A DNA stretch of 64,000 nt from Janthinobacterium sp. (GTDB lineage Bacteria; Pseudomonadota; Gammaproteobacteria; Burkholderiales; Burkholderiaceae_D). Under the pieces are notes generated by a model. That model did no database searches, was not told the origin of the DNA, and saw only the letters and a list, made by a program, of their open reading frames with translations. This document shows positions 28,384-37,626 of the stretch, in pieces (position 1 is the first letter of the stretch; each line of letters begins with the position of its first letter). The DNA lies in NCBI RefSeq assembly GCF_009923995.1, contig NZ_RFSK01000009.1, positions 1-64,000 of the forward strand, read 5' to 3'. Both the position numbers and the translations under genes were made by a program.

Positions 28384-30642
28384 ATGGCACGAACACGTTC
28401 GCTGGCCGGCACTGCCGCCACGCTTTCCCCCGCCTTCCCCGCATGGCGCGTGCGGCCGCTGGCCGCCGCCGTCCGCTCGGCCCTGCTGGCGACGGCGCTG
28501 GGCGCCGGCGCTGCCCTGGCCGCCGACGCCCCGGCCAATCCCGAGGTCGCCACCTTGAGCGAGATCAAGGTGCTGGGCCAGCAAGACAAGGCATCGACGG
28601 AAAACACGGGTTCCTACACCACCAGGGAAATGGCCACGGCCACGCGCATGGGCCTGTCGATGCGCGAGACGCCGCAATCGATTTCCGTGGTGACGCGCCA
28701 GCGCATGGACGACATGGGCTTGAACAGCCTGGCCGAAGTGCTGGTGCAGTCGACGGGCGTGACGGTGCAGGAAAACGACAGCGAACGCACCAATTTCTCC
28801 GCGCGCGGTTTTTCCATCGGCAATTACCAGATCGACGGCGTGGCCGTCAATTCGGGCAGCAATGCGCTGTTCGACACGGCCATCTATGACCGCATCGAAA
28901 TCGTGCGCGGCGCCACGGGCCTGGTCAGCGGCAATGGCGACCCGTCGGCCACCATCAACATGCTGCACAAGCGCCCGGGCAAGGAATTTTCCGCCGCGGC
29001 CGGCCTGACCGTCGGCTCCTGGAGCAAGGTCCGCCTCGAAGGCGACGTCAGCGCGCCGCTGAATGCGGACGGCAGCATCCGCGGGCGCGTCGTCGTGGTG
29101 GGCCAGAACCGCCATTCCCACCTCGACCTGTACCAGGAGCGCAAGCTGGTGGGCGCCGTCATCGTCGAAGCGGACCTGACGCCGGATACCCTGCTGACGG
29201 CCGGCATCGACTACCAGAAGAACACGCCGAAAGGCACGAGCTGGGGCACGACGCCCCTGTTCTTCTCGGACGGCACCCTGGCCCACATGCCCCGCTCGTT
29301 CAACATGGCGGCCAGGTGGAGCAGCTGGGAACGCGCGTTCGAGAACAAATACGTCTACCTCGAACACCGCTTCGCCAACGACTGGAAGGTCAAGGCCGCG
29401 TATGGCCGCCTGGACAGCTCCTCGAACGGCAAGCTGTTCTACGGCGGCAGCGGCTATCCGAACCGCGACGGCTCGGGCCTGGCCGTGTGGAGCAGCGCCT
29501 TCCCCTACGATGAAAAGCAGGACAACTTCGACCTGTCGGCCAACGGCACCTTCCCCCTGTTCGGCCGCCAGCACGACCTGGTGCTGGGCGCCAACGGCTG
29601 GAAGCGCACGGGCACGACAAATGAAACGCAGTTCGAGGACCCGCTGCCCTTCGCCACCACCATTCCCGACTTCCGCCACTGGACGGGCGACGTGCCCGAG
29701 CCGGCCATGCTGCGCACGGGCGCGCGCGACGTCGCCACCACCAAGCAGTCGGGCGCCTTCATCGCCACACGCATCAACGTCACGGACAAGCTGAAGGTGC
29801 TGGCCGGCGCGCGCGTCTCGCAGTGGGAAACGTATAACGACCGCTACGACACTAAAGGCGCCTTCGTGAAGCGCAGCTCGGCCTACAAGACGGACGATGT
29901 GGTCACGCCGTATGCGGGCGTGGTGCTGGACCTGAGCAAAAGCACCTCGCTATACGCCAGCTACACGGACCTGTTCAAGCCGCAGAACCTGAAGGACAAG
30001 AACAACGCCTTCCTCGACCCGATCACGGGCAGCAACGTGGAAGCGGGCGTGAAGAGCGAATTCCTCGATGGCGCCGTCAACGCCTCGTTCGCCGCATATG
30101 AAGCCAGACAGGACAACCTGGGCGAGGAAGATCCCTCCGTGCCGCTGACCTTCTTGCTGCCCGACGGCAGCCGCCCGTATGTCTCGACGGGCAAGGGCAC
30201 GAAAAGCCGCGGCTACGAAGCGGAAGTGTCGGGCAGCCCGCTGGCGGGCTGGCAGCTGTTCGGCGGCTTTACCCACAGCACCTCGAAAACGGGCAAGGGC
30301 GTGCTGACCAACACCATCCAGCCGAGCAACATGCTGCGCGTCTCGACCACCTACCGTCTGCCGGGGGCGCTGCAAGACCTCACCGTCGGCGGCGGCGTGA
30401 ACTGGCAGAACGAGATCTGGACGACGGCCACCCTGCCGAACAAGACGAAGACGCGGGTCAGCCAGGGCAGCTACGCGCTGGCCAACCTGATGGCGCGCTA
30501 CCAGATCAGCCCGAAACTGTCGGCCAGCCTGAATGTCAACAACCTGTTCGACAAGACGTATTTCCGCCGCGTGGGTTTCTATAACGGCGGCTACTACGGC
30601 GAACCGCGCAGCGTGGCGCTGAACCTGCGTTACCAGCACTGA
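28384..30642 (+). CDS. TonB-dependent siderophore receptor (no STN domain)
   Basis: A 752-residue outer-membrane receptor of the FhuE/FpvA-like siderophore class. It has a long signal peptide (about 1-46, ending ALGAGAALA-AD), a TonB-box-like TLSEIKVLG, a plug with MRETPQSISVVTRQRMDD and DRIEIVRGATGLVSGNGDPS, and a barrel ending with an aromatic-containing C-terminus (SVALNLRYQH). AAGGA stands 6 bases before the ATG. It heads an operon with DUF4198, DUF3649, PepSY and DUF3325 genes, all likely controlled by iron through Fur. Confidence 0.94.
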   Translation: MARTRSLAGTAATLSPAFPAWRVRPLAAAVRSALLATALGAGAALAADAPANPEVATLSEIKVLGQQDKASTENTGSYTTREMATATRMGLSMRETPQSISVVTRQRMDDMGLNSLAEVLVQSTGVTVQENDSERTNFSARGFSIGNYQIDGVAVNSGSNALFDTAIYDRIEIVRGATGLVSGNGDPSATINMLHKRPGKEFSAAAGLTVGSWSKVRLEGDVSAPLNADGSIRGRVVVVGQNRHSHLDLYQERKLVGAVIVEADLTPDTLLTAGIDYQKNTPKGTSWGTTPLFFSDGTLAHMPRSFNMAARWSSWERAFENKYVYLEHRFANDWKVKAAYGRLDSSSNGKLFYGGSGYPNRDGSGLAVWSSAFPYDEKQDNFDLSANGTFPLFGRQHDLVLGANGWKRTGTTNETQFEDPLPFATTIPDFRHWTGDVPEPAMLRTGARDVATTKQSGAFIATRINVTDKLKVLAGARVSQWETYNDRYDTKGAFVKRSSAYKTDDVVTPYAGVVLDLSKSTSLYASYTDLFKPQNLKDKNNAFLDPITGSNVEAGVKSEFLDGAVNASFAAYEARQDNLGEEDPSVPLTFLLPDGSRPYVSTGKGTKSRGYEAEVSGSPLAGWQLFGGFTHSTSKTGKGVLTNTIQPSNMLRVSTTYRLPGALQDLTVGGGVNWQNEIWTTATLPNKTKTRVSQGSYALANLMARYQISPKLSASLNVNNLFDKTYFRRVGFYNGGYYGEPRSVALNLRYQH

Positions 30643-30718
30643 TGCACCGTGCCGGCCGCCTTCTTCGGCAGCGCGGCCGTTTTGACTGTTTGACACAAAA
30701 AAACACAAGGGATACACC

Positions 30719-31465
30719 ATGCACCTCACTTCCATCGCGCGCCTCGGCGCCCTCGCCGCCGCCCTGCTGGGCGCGGCTACCGTGTGCGGCACCGCCGGCG
30801 CGCACCAGATCTGGCTGCAGCAGGACGGCCAGGCGGCCAGCGTGTACTTCGGCGAATTCGGCGACAACCTGCGCGAAGCGTCGCCCGGCCTGCTGGACAA
30901 GTTCCGCATCCAGAGCGCGACGTGGCTTGCGCCGTCCGGCAGCAAGCCCCTGCAGGCGCGCAAGACGGCCGGCGCCTTTGTCCTGAACGGCAAGGTGGCG
31001 CCCGGCGAAAGCATCGTCGTCGAGGAAAACGCCTACCCGTCGTGGGAAGAGAACAAGGATGGCAAGGCCACGCGCACCGTGTGGATCCCCGCCGCGCGCC
31101 TGATCGCCGACGCCACGGCGCAAACGCCCGCGCTGGCGCTGGACCTGGTGCCGACGGGTAAACCGGGCCAGTTCCAGGTCAGCTACCGTGGCAAGCCGCT
31201 GGCCGATGCCAAGGTCAACGCCGTGGTGCAGTCGGGCTGGGGCAAGGAAGCGTGGAGCGATGCGCAAGGCCTGGTCAGCTTCCCGCTGCCGTGGCAAGGC
31301 ACGTATGTGCTGGAAGTGCAGCACACGGACAGGACGGCCGGCCAGCGCGGCGCCGAACACTATGACAAGGCCATGTACGTGACCACCGTGAGCCTGGTGC
31401 AGCCGCAGGGCGTGGCGCCGCTGCCGGCCGGCCCGGCCCTGCCGCCAAGCAAGGACCACGACTGA
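30719..31465 (+). CDS. DUF4198 domain-containing periplasmic protein
   Basis: A 248-residue secreted protein with a signal peptide (about 1-28, ...GTAGA-HQIW). The mature N-terminus starts HQIWLQQDGQAASVYFGEFG, the pattern of the DUF4198 family, which includes NikM-like metal-uptake partners. A second beta-sandwich-like segment (about 150-225) includes GKPLADAKVNAVVQ. It lies 76 bases after the receptor gene in an iron-regulated operon; binding of a metal or siderophore in the periplasm is an inference. Confidence 0.9.
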   Translation: MHLTSIARLGALAAALLGAATVCGTAGAHQIWLQQDGQAASVYFGEFGDNLREASPGLLDKFRIQSATWLAPSGSKPLQARKTAGAFVLNGKVAPGESIVVEENAYPSWEENKDGKATRTVWIPAARLIADATAQTPALALDLVPTGKPGQFQVSYRGKPLADAKVNAVVQSGWGKEAWSDAQGLVSFPLPWQGTYVLEVQHTDRTAGQRGAEHYDKAMYVTTVSLVQPQGVAPLPAGPALPPSKDHD

Positions 31466-31467
31466 CC

Positions 31468-31815
31468 ATGCCAGCGCCTGCCCATCCTGATACCGCTGAA
31501 AAAGCGCCGCGCCTGCGCCTGTCCGCCAATGCCGTGTACCGCCTCGGCGTGGCCTCGCGCAGCGTGGCCGCCATCGTCGGCGGCTACGTGCTGGCCGCAC
31601 TCGTCACCATGTTGCTGTCGGTGAGCCTGCCCATGGCCCGTTCCGAAGCCGTCATGACGGCCACCCTGCTGTCGTTTGCCATCTACACCTGCGTGGTGAT
31701 GTGGGTCTTCGCCACCGGCAGCGCCCTGCGCGCCTGGCTGGGTCTCGCGATCCCCGCCGCCGTCATCGCCGCCATCCTGCACTGGATGGACGCACTATCC
31801 TGGAGTCTCGCATGA
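31468..31815 (+). CDS. DUF3649 domain-containing inner-membrane protein
   Basis: A 115-residue protein with about three membrane helices: around residues 30-52 (RSVAAIVGGYVLAALVTMLL), 60-82 and 88-107. The family DUF3649 is found almost only next to PepSY and DUF3325 proteins in iron-uptake operons. It begins 3 bases after the DUF4198 stop and overlaps the PepSY gene by 4 bases (ATGA), so translation is coupled. Its molecular role is not known. Confidence 0.88.
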   Translation: MPAPAHPDTAEKAPRLRLSANAVYRLGVASRSVAAIVGGYVLAALVTMLLSVSLPMARSEAVMTATLLSFAIYTCVVMWVFATGSALRAWLGLAIPAAVIAAILHWMDALSWSLA

Positions 31816-33440
31816 AAGAAGGTTTTCGCCAGTCCATGGCATGGCTGCACACCTGGTCCGGGCTGCTCGTCTGCTGGATCCTGCTGCTGGTGTTTTGCGC
31901 CGGCACGGCCAGCTACTACCGCAATGAAATCACCCTGTGGATGCAGCCCGAACTGCATGGCGCCGCCGCCAGCCAGGTGACGACGGAGGCTGCGGCCACG
32001 GTCGCGCAAACGGCCATGGAAGCACGTGCCGAGGGCGCCACGCGCTGGTTCATCAGTCTGCCCGGCGAGCGCAATCCCTCGCTGCAGCTCGGCTGGAGCA
32101 AGCCCGCGCAGCCGGGCGAAAAGAAGCGCGGGCGCCGCGGCAATTTCCATAGCGAGGCGGCCGACCCCGCCACGGGCGAAGTGCTGTCCAAGCCGCGCGA
32201 CACGCGGGGCGGCGAATTCCTCTATCGCCTGCATTTCGACCTGCACTACATGTCCGCCATCTGGGGTCGCTGGATCGTGGGCTTCTGCGCCATGTTCATG
32301 TTCGTCTCCATCATCAGCGGCATCGTCACGCACAAGCGCATCTTCAAGGACCTGTTCACCTTCCGGCCGAAGAAGGGCCAGCGCTCGTGGCTGGACGCGC
32401 ACAACGTGACGGCCGTGCTGGCCCTGCCCTACCACATGATGATCACCTACACGGGCCTCGTCACGCTGATGTTCCTGTACATGCCGTCCGGCGCCACGGC
32501 CGCCTACAAGGGCGACCAGGATGCCTTCTTCGCCGAAGCCTTCCCGGGCCGCTCGGACGAGCGCAAGGCGGCCGGCGTGGCCGCGCCCCTGACGCCCCTC
32601 GCCCCCCTCGTGCGCCAGGCGGAGCAGCACTGGGGCGACGGCAAGGTCGAGCGCATCTCCGTGAGTCATCCGGGCGACGCCAACGCCAGCGTGACCCTGT
32701 CGCGCGCGGCCGGGCGCGACATCTCGTCGAAGCAGCCGTCGATGGAATTCGATGGCGTCACGGGCAAGCTGCTGGCCACCGATGGCGAAGCGCTGCCCGG
32801 CGCAGCCGCCACGCATGGCGTGATGTACGGCCTGCACATCGCCCGCTTCGGCGGGCCGCTGCTGCGCGCCCTGTTCTTCCTGTCCGGCCTGGCCGGCTGC
32901 GCCATGGTGGCCACGGGCGCCCTGCTGTGGGCCGTCAAGACGCGCCAGAAGCAAGCCAAGGCGCTGGCCGCCGGCAAGCGTCCCAGCTTCGGCCTGCGCC
33001 TGGTGGAAGCGCTCAACATCGGCGCCATCGCCGGCATCCCGATCGCCTTCGGCGCCTATTTCTGGGCCAACCGCCTGCTGTCTGTGACGATGGAAGACCG
33101 GCCGAAGGAGGAAATCGCCTGCTTCTTCGGCGCCTGGGCGCTGGCCGCCATCATCGCCCAGCTGCGCCCGTCGCGCGCCATGTGGCGCATGCAGCTGGGC
33201 GTCGGCGCGTTCATGCTGGCGTCCCTGCCCGTGCTGAACGTCTTCACCACCGCATCGCACCTGGGCGTGACCCTGTTCCTGGGCCGCGGCCCAGTGGCGG
33301 TGGCCGCCTTCGACCTGGTGGTGCTGGTGCTGGGCCTGGGCCTCGCGTATGCGGCGTTCAAATTGAAACCGCTGCCCGTGAAAGCGGCCAAGGCCGCACC
33401 CGCCGCCAAGCCGGCGCCGGCGACGATGGAGGCCGCGTGA
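31812..33440 (+). CDS. PepSY-associated membrane protein (iron-uptake operon)
   Basis: A 542-residue inner-membrane protein of the PepSY_TM family. It begins MKEGFRQSMAWLHTWSGLLV, the signature first helix with conserved Trp-x-x-Trp residues, followed by a periplasmic PepSY region and further helices (about 155-180, 210-235, 345-365 and several at the C-terminus). Conserved His residues face the membrane (for example HFDLHYMSAIWGRW). Members of this class have been proposed to reduce ferric siderophores at the inner membrane. The start at 31812 overlaps the preceding stop (ATGA). Confidence 0.92.
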   Translation: MKEGFRQSMAWLHTWSGLLVCWILLLVFCAGTASYYRNEITLWMQPELHGAAASQVTTEAAATVAQTAMEARAEGATRWFISLPGERNPSLQLGWSKPAQPGEKKRGRRGNFHSEAADPATGEVLSKPRDTRGGEFLYRLHFDLHYMSAIWGRWIVGFCAMFMFVSIISGIVTHKRIFKDLFTFRPKKGQRSWLDAHNVTAVLALPYHMMITYTGLVTLMFLYMPSGATAAYKGDQDAFFAEAFPGRSDERKAAGVAAPLTPLAPLVRQAEQHWGDGKVERISVSHPGDANASVTLSRAAGRDISSKQPSMEFDGVTGKLLATDGEALPGAAATHGVMYGLHIARFGGPLLRALFFLSGLAGCAMVATGALLWAVKTRQKQAKALAAGKRPSFGLRLVEALNIGAIAGIPIAFGAYFWANRLLSVTMEDRPKEEIACFFGAWALAAIIAQLRPSRAMWRMQLGVGAFMLASLPVLNVFTTASHLGVTLFLGRGPVAVAAFDLVVLVLGLGLAYAAFKLKPLPVKAAKAAPAAKPAPATMEAA

Positions 33441-33808
33441 TGGAGCTGCTGTCGAATTTCCTCGTCTTCGCCCTGTGCTATGCGGGCCTGTCCGCGCTGT
33501 GCCTGGCCATGGACCGCCACTACGCCGACCTGCACGGACGCGGCGCCGAACCGCCCGCGCCCCTGCGTCGCCGCCTGCAGTGGACGGGGTCGCTGGCGCT
33601 GGCGGCGGCCCTGGCCTGGGCCATGCACCTCGCCGGCGGCGGCTATGGCCTCGTCTACTGGGTCGGCAGCCTGACGGGCTGCGGCTTGCTGCTCATCTGG
33701 CTGCTGCCCTATGCGCCGCACCAGGCCATGCGCCTGGCGCGCGTCACCGGCGGCGCGGCCGTGCTGGCCGCCGTCGTGCTGGCCGTGCTGTCGCTCAGGC
33801 CGGGCTAG
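33440..33808 (+). CDS. DUF3325 domain-containing membrane protein
   Basis: A 122-residue protein with four predicted membrane helices and the N-terminal pattern FLVFALCYAGLSALCLAMDR typical of DUF3325. The start overlaps the PepSY gene stop by one base (TGATG). It closes the receptor-DUF4198-DUF3649-PepSY-DUF3325 operon. Its end overlaps the convergent GGDEF/EAL gene by 14 bases. The family occurs with iron-siderophore uptake genes; its function is unproven. Confidence 0.87.
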   Translation: MELLSNFLVFALCYAGLSALCLAMDRHYADLHGRGAEPPAPLRRRLQWTGSLALAAALAWAMHLAGGGYGLVYWVGSLTGCGLLLIWLLPYAPHQAMRLARVTGGAAVLAAVVLAVLSLRPG

Positions 33809-35603
33809 CCGACTTGAGCAGCGCCTCGACGCCCTCGGGCGCCATGGCGCGGCCCAGGAAATAGCCGAACGCCTCGTCGCAGCCCATCTCGGCCAGCAGT
33901 TCCAGCTGCTCGCCGTTTTCCACGCCGCCGGCGACGGTACGCAGTCCCAGCGTGTGCGCCATGGCCACGATGGCGCGCACCATGGCGCCGTCGCCGCCCG
34001 GCTTGCCCAGGTCATCGACGAAGCATTTCTCGATCTTCACCGCATCCGTGGGAAAGCGCTTCAGATAGTTCAGCGACGCGTCGCCCGTGCCGAAATCGCT
34101 GATGGCGATGGCGATGCCCAGCTGGCGGAACTGGCGCATGATCAGTTCGCAGTTCTGGTTGCGGTCGATGAGGATGGCGGCGGCGATTTCCAGTTCGATG
34201 CAGCGGCCGGGCACGCCGGCCGCCTCCAGCGCGGCGGCAAAATTGCGCACGATGTCGCGCTGGTAGAACTGGCGCGCCGACAGGCTGACGGAGACGGTCA
34301 GCGGCTGGCCCTGCGCGATCCAGCTGCGCGCCTGCTCCACGGCCGTGGCCAGCACCCAGGCGCCCACCGGCAGGATCAGGGCGCTTTCCTCCAGTACCGG
34401 TAAAAAGTCGAGCGGCATCATCAGGCCCAGTTCCGGATGCTTCCAGCGCAGCAGCGCCTTCACGCCCGTGATGCTGCGCGTCCGCAGGTCCACACGCGGC
34501 TGGTAGTACAGCACGAACTCGTTGCGCTCGAGCGCATGGCGCAGGGCCGTCTCGAGGATGGTGCGCGAGTACGACTGCGTCTGCATGCGCGGCGCGTAGC
34601 GCTGGCAGGTGCCGGGGGCATGGCGCTTGGCTGCATACATGGCCAGGTCGGCCTTTTCGATCAGCGCATTGACGTCGTCGTCGTCGTCCGGATACAGGGC
34701 CACGCCCACGCTGGCCGCCACCGCCAGGCTGTATTCGCCGATGACGAAGGGGGCGGCGATGGCGCAGACGATCTTCTCGGCCACCCGCTCGGCATCCTGC
34801 GCCGTGCGCAGTTCCGTCAGCAGGATGATGAATTCGTCGCCGCCCTGGCGCGCCACCGTGTCGACCTTGCGCACGCACTGCTGCACCCGGCGCGCGAACT
34901 CCGTCAGCACCTGGTCGCCCACGTCGTGTCCCAGGCTGTCGTTGATGGACTTGAAGCGGTCGATGTCGACGAACAGCACCGCCAGCAAGCCCTGGTGGCG
35001 GCGCGCATACGCGATGCCGTGCTCGAAGCGGATCTGGAAATGCAGCCGGTTGGGCAAGCCCGTCAAGCCGTCGTGGTGGGCGATGAATTCCAGCTGCTGC
35101 TCGGCGCGCCGACGGGCCGACACGTCGTGCAGCAGCAGCACCGCGCCGCCCTGCGCCAGCGGCGCGCAGCTGTACTGCACGTCGATGCGCTTGCCGTCGA
35201 GGTGGCGCAGCAGCACGGCGCCGCGCGCCACTTCCAGCACTTCCTGCTGCGCCACGCAGTCGCGCACCTGGCGCGCCGCATCGATGGGCGTGCCGTCGTG
35301 GAACAGGGGCAGCAGCTGCGTCACGGGCTGGCCCAGGCCGTCGTCGGCCAGCAGGCCGCCCATGGCGCTGGCGCGGGGATTGAGGTATTCCACCACGCCA
35401 TCCCGGTCGGTGCCGATGACGGCCGCCGGCAGCGCGTGCAGCAGCGCCAGCGTATCGGCCATGACCTGCGCCTGCGCCGCCTGCCGCACCACGCCCGTCG
35501 CATGGCGCATGCGCCACGCGCGCGCCGCCTGCCACTGGCACGCCAGCAGCACGCTGAGCACCACGGACAGGCACAGGCACAGCGCCAGCAGCAGCGCCGT
35601 CAT
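33795..35603 (-). CDS. GGDEF protein with PAS and catalytically degenerate EAL domain
   Basis: A 602-residue cyclic-di-GMP protein: an N-terminal membrane helix (about 2-22), a PAS domain (about 50-165), GGDEF (about 170-330) and EAL (about 345-595). The cyclase signature GGDEF is intact at residues 254-258, with an RxxD inhibitory site (RKVD) just upstream, so synthesis of c-di-GMP is plausible. In the EAL domain every recognisable metal or catalytic position is changed: the EAL Glu is Lys382, the EITES Glu is Ala475, the first Asp of DDFGTG is Ser502 and the Glu of AEGVE is Gly559. The domain should therefore not hydrolyse c-di-GMP, though it may still sense it or a partner. It is monocistronic. 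Confidence 0.95.
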   Translation of the reverse strand: MTALLLALCLCLSVVLSVLLACQWQAARAWRMRHATGVVRQAAQAQVMADTLALLHALPAAVIGTDRDGVVEYLNPRASAMGGLLADDGLGQPVTQLLPLFHDGTPIDAARQVRDCVAQQEVLEVARGAVLLRHLDGKRIDVQYSCAPLAQGGAVLLLHDVSARRRAEQQLEFIAHHDGLTGLPNRLHFQIRFEHGIAYARRHQGLLAVLFVDIDRFKSINDSLGHDVGDQVLTEFARRVQQCVRKVDTVARQGGDEFIILLTELRTAQDAERVAEKIVCAIAAPFVIGEYSLAVAASVGVALYPDDDDDVNALIEKADLAMYAAKRHAPGTCQRYAPRMQTQSYSRTILETALRHALERNEFVLYYQPRVDLRTRSITGVKALLRWKHPELGLMMPLDFLPVLEESALILPVGAWVLATAVEQARSWIAQGQPLTVSVSLSARQFYQRDIVRNFAAALEAAGVPGRCIELEIAAAILIDRNQNCELIMRQFRQLGIAIAISDFGTGDASLNYLKRFPTDAVKIEKCFVDDLGKPGGDGAMVRAIVAMAHTLGLRTVAGGVENGEQLELLAEMGCDEAFGYFLGRAMAPEGVEALLKSASPA

Positions 35604-35730
35604 GCGTCACCCGGCAGGCGGAGGATACGGTACATGGTTTTCCTTTGCAACGCGCGCCATGCGGCCGGGCGCAGATCCATGCGGAAAGGAAATAGTATAA
35701 GAATTCGGGCCGTTTTTTTGCCTGATCGGA

Positions 35731-35756
35731 CGCCGCTTGACTGGCATCAAGCGGCG
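35731..35756 (-). terminator. Hairpin after the chemotaxis receptor gene
   Basis: A 10-bp perfect stem CGCCGCTTGA / TCAAGCGGCG with a 6-base loop lies 15 bases beyond the receptor stop on the minus strand. It lacks a T-run in that direction. Confidence 0.55.
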
Positions 35757-35771
35757 CGGGGCAGGTCCGCG

Positions 35772-37400
35772 TCAGGTCAGAGACAGGGTCCGGGCCAGGA
35801 CGGCGCCGGCCGGCGCCCCCGTGCCGGGCGTGCCATGCAGCTTGAAGATGCTGACGGCGTCGGCCAGGCTGGCCGCCTGCTGCTGCAGGGCGTCGGCGGC
35901 AGCGGCGGCCTGCTCCACCAGGGCCGCGTTCTGCTGCGTCACGCCATCCATCTGGCTGATGGCGATGCTGATCTGCTCAATGCCGTCGCGCTGTTCCACG
36001 CTGGCCACGGCGATCTCGCCGATGATGGCATTCACGCGCTGCACGCTGCCCACCACTTCCTCCATCGTGCGCCCCGCCTGGCCGGCCAGCACGCTGCCCT
36101 CTTCCACCGTGCGCACGGATTCGCCGATCAGCTGCTTGATTTCCATGGCCGCTGCGCTGGAGCGGTGCGCCAGGTTGCGCACCTCGCTGGCGACGACGGC
36201 GAAGCCGCGTCCCTGCTCGCCCGCGCGCGCCGCTTCCACGGCCGCGTTCAGGGCCAGGATATTCGTCTGGAAGGCGATGCCGTCGATGACGGCGATGATG
36301 TCGACGATGCGCTTCGACGAGGCATTGATATGGCTCATGGTCTGCACCACCTGCGCCACGGCTTCGCCACCGCGCTGCGCCACCTCGGACGCGCCGCCGG
36401 CCAGCTGGCGCGCCTGGTCCGCGTTGTCGTTATTCTGCCGCACGGTGGAGGTCAGCTCGATCATCGAGGCGGCCGTCTCTTCCAGCGAACTGGCCTGCTC
36501 CTCCGTGCGCGAGGACAGGTCCATGTTGCCGCTGGCGATTTCCCCGGACGCCGTGGCGATGGCATCCGTGCCGGCGCGCACGCGCCCCACGATGGCGGCC
36601 AGGTTGCCGCTCATGGCTTTCAGGGCGCGCAGCAGGTCGCCGATCTCGTCGCGGCTGCCGTCGGCCACCACGGCGCGCAGGTCGCCCGCCGCCACCTGCT
36701 GGGCGATGCCGACGGCCGCGCCCAGCGGCACGGTGATACTGCGGACCAGCCACCAGACGGTGACCGAGCCCACCACCAGCGTCACCAGCACGGTGGCCAG
36801 CATGGCGATGCTGGCGCTGCGGTGCGCTGCCGCGTCCTGCTCCTTCATCTGCGCCATCAGGGCGTGCGACTGCTTGCCGATGGTGGCGACGATGGCGTCG
36901 ATCTGGCGCGTCGGTTCGCGGTCCATGCCCTTGACCAGCGCATCGACGGCCTGGGCGCTGTCGGCGCGCGCGCCATCATACTTTTGCAGCGCCGCCAGGT
37001 AGCTCACGCCCAGCGCATCGTGCGCCTGCACGGCCTGCGCCACGGGCGCCGTGTCCAGGCCCAGCGCGGCCATCATCGCCTGCAGGCTTGTCAATTCCTT
37101 GCGCGTCTGCGCGCCGCTGGCGACGAACGCTTCGCGGTAGCGCTGGAAGGCAGCCGCATCGCCGCCGCGCAGCAGGATGTTTTTCCACTCCTGCACCTGG
37201 ATCTTGAATTCCACCTGCGCGCTGCGCGCCGCGTCGACGGCTTCCGTCAGGGCCACGGAGCGCTGCATGGCATCGGCGCTGCGCGCGCTGGCGGCGTCGA
37301 GCGCGCTCCAGCCGCGCACGCCGACGAAGACCAGCGCAAGGAAGAAGAAGGCGCCCAACAGACCCAGGCGGACGGAGATTTTCAGATTCGCGAGTTGCAT
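35772..37400 (-). CDS. Methyl-accepting chemotaxis protein
   Basis: A 542-residue receptor signalling to CheA/CheW. Two membrane helices (about 9-30 and 190-212) flank a periplasmic helical bundle of the 4HB type. A HAMP domain follows ([20 protein letters not shown]). The conserved hairpin tip is [20 protein letters not shown] followed by [18 protein letters not shown]. No C-terminal NWETF-like CheR tether is present. GGAG stands before the ATG at 37400, so an upstream in-frame codon was not used. The ligand is unknown. Confidence 0.95.
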   Translation of the reverse strand: MQLANLKISVRLGLLGAFFFLALVFVGVRGWSALDAASARSADAMQRSVALTEAVDAARSAQVEFKIQVQEWKNILLRGGDAAAFQRYREAFVASGAQTRKELTSLQAMMAALGLDTAPVAQAVQAHDALGVSYLAALQKYDGARADSAQAVDALVKGMDREPTRQIDAIVATIGKQSHALMAQMKEQDAAAHRSASIAMLATVLVTLVVGSVTVWWLVRSITVPLGAAVGIAQQVAAGDLRAVVADGSRDEIGDLLRALKAMSGNLAAIVGRVRAGTDAIATASGEIASGNMDLSSRTEEQASSLEETAASMIELTSTVRQNNDNADQARQLAGGASEVAQRGGEAVAQVVQTMSHINASSKRIVDIIAVIDGIAFQTNILALNAAVEAARAGEQGRGFAVVASEVRNLAHRSSAAAMEIKQLIGESVRTVEEGSVLAGQAGRTMEEVVGSVQRVNAIIGEIAVASVEQRDGIEQISIAISQMDGVTQQNAALVEQAAAAADALQQQAASLADAVSIFKLHGTPGTGAPAGAVLARTLSLT

Positions 37401-37626
37401 GTGTTTCTCCCGGCGGCAAGAACAGGATGGCAACAAAGGTGGCGCCAAAACTATCCAATTCTCACCCAATGGCGGAATCATGGGGCGCGCCCCGTGAAAA
37501 ACCAAGCGGCACTTATCTTAGAGAAACACTTTCAGCATAGAAACAACAAATTACACGGAAAACTTAACTGTCTGGCCATATTGCCGCACGGGCAGCATGG
37601 TCGGGCCGGCAATCTTGCCGGCAGCG

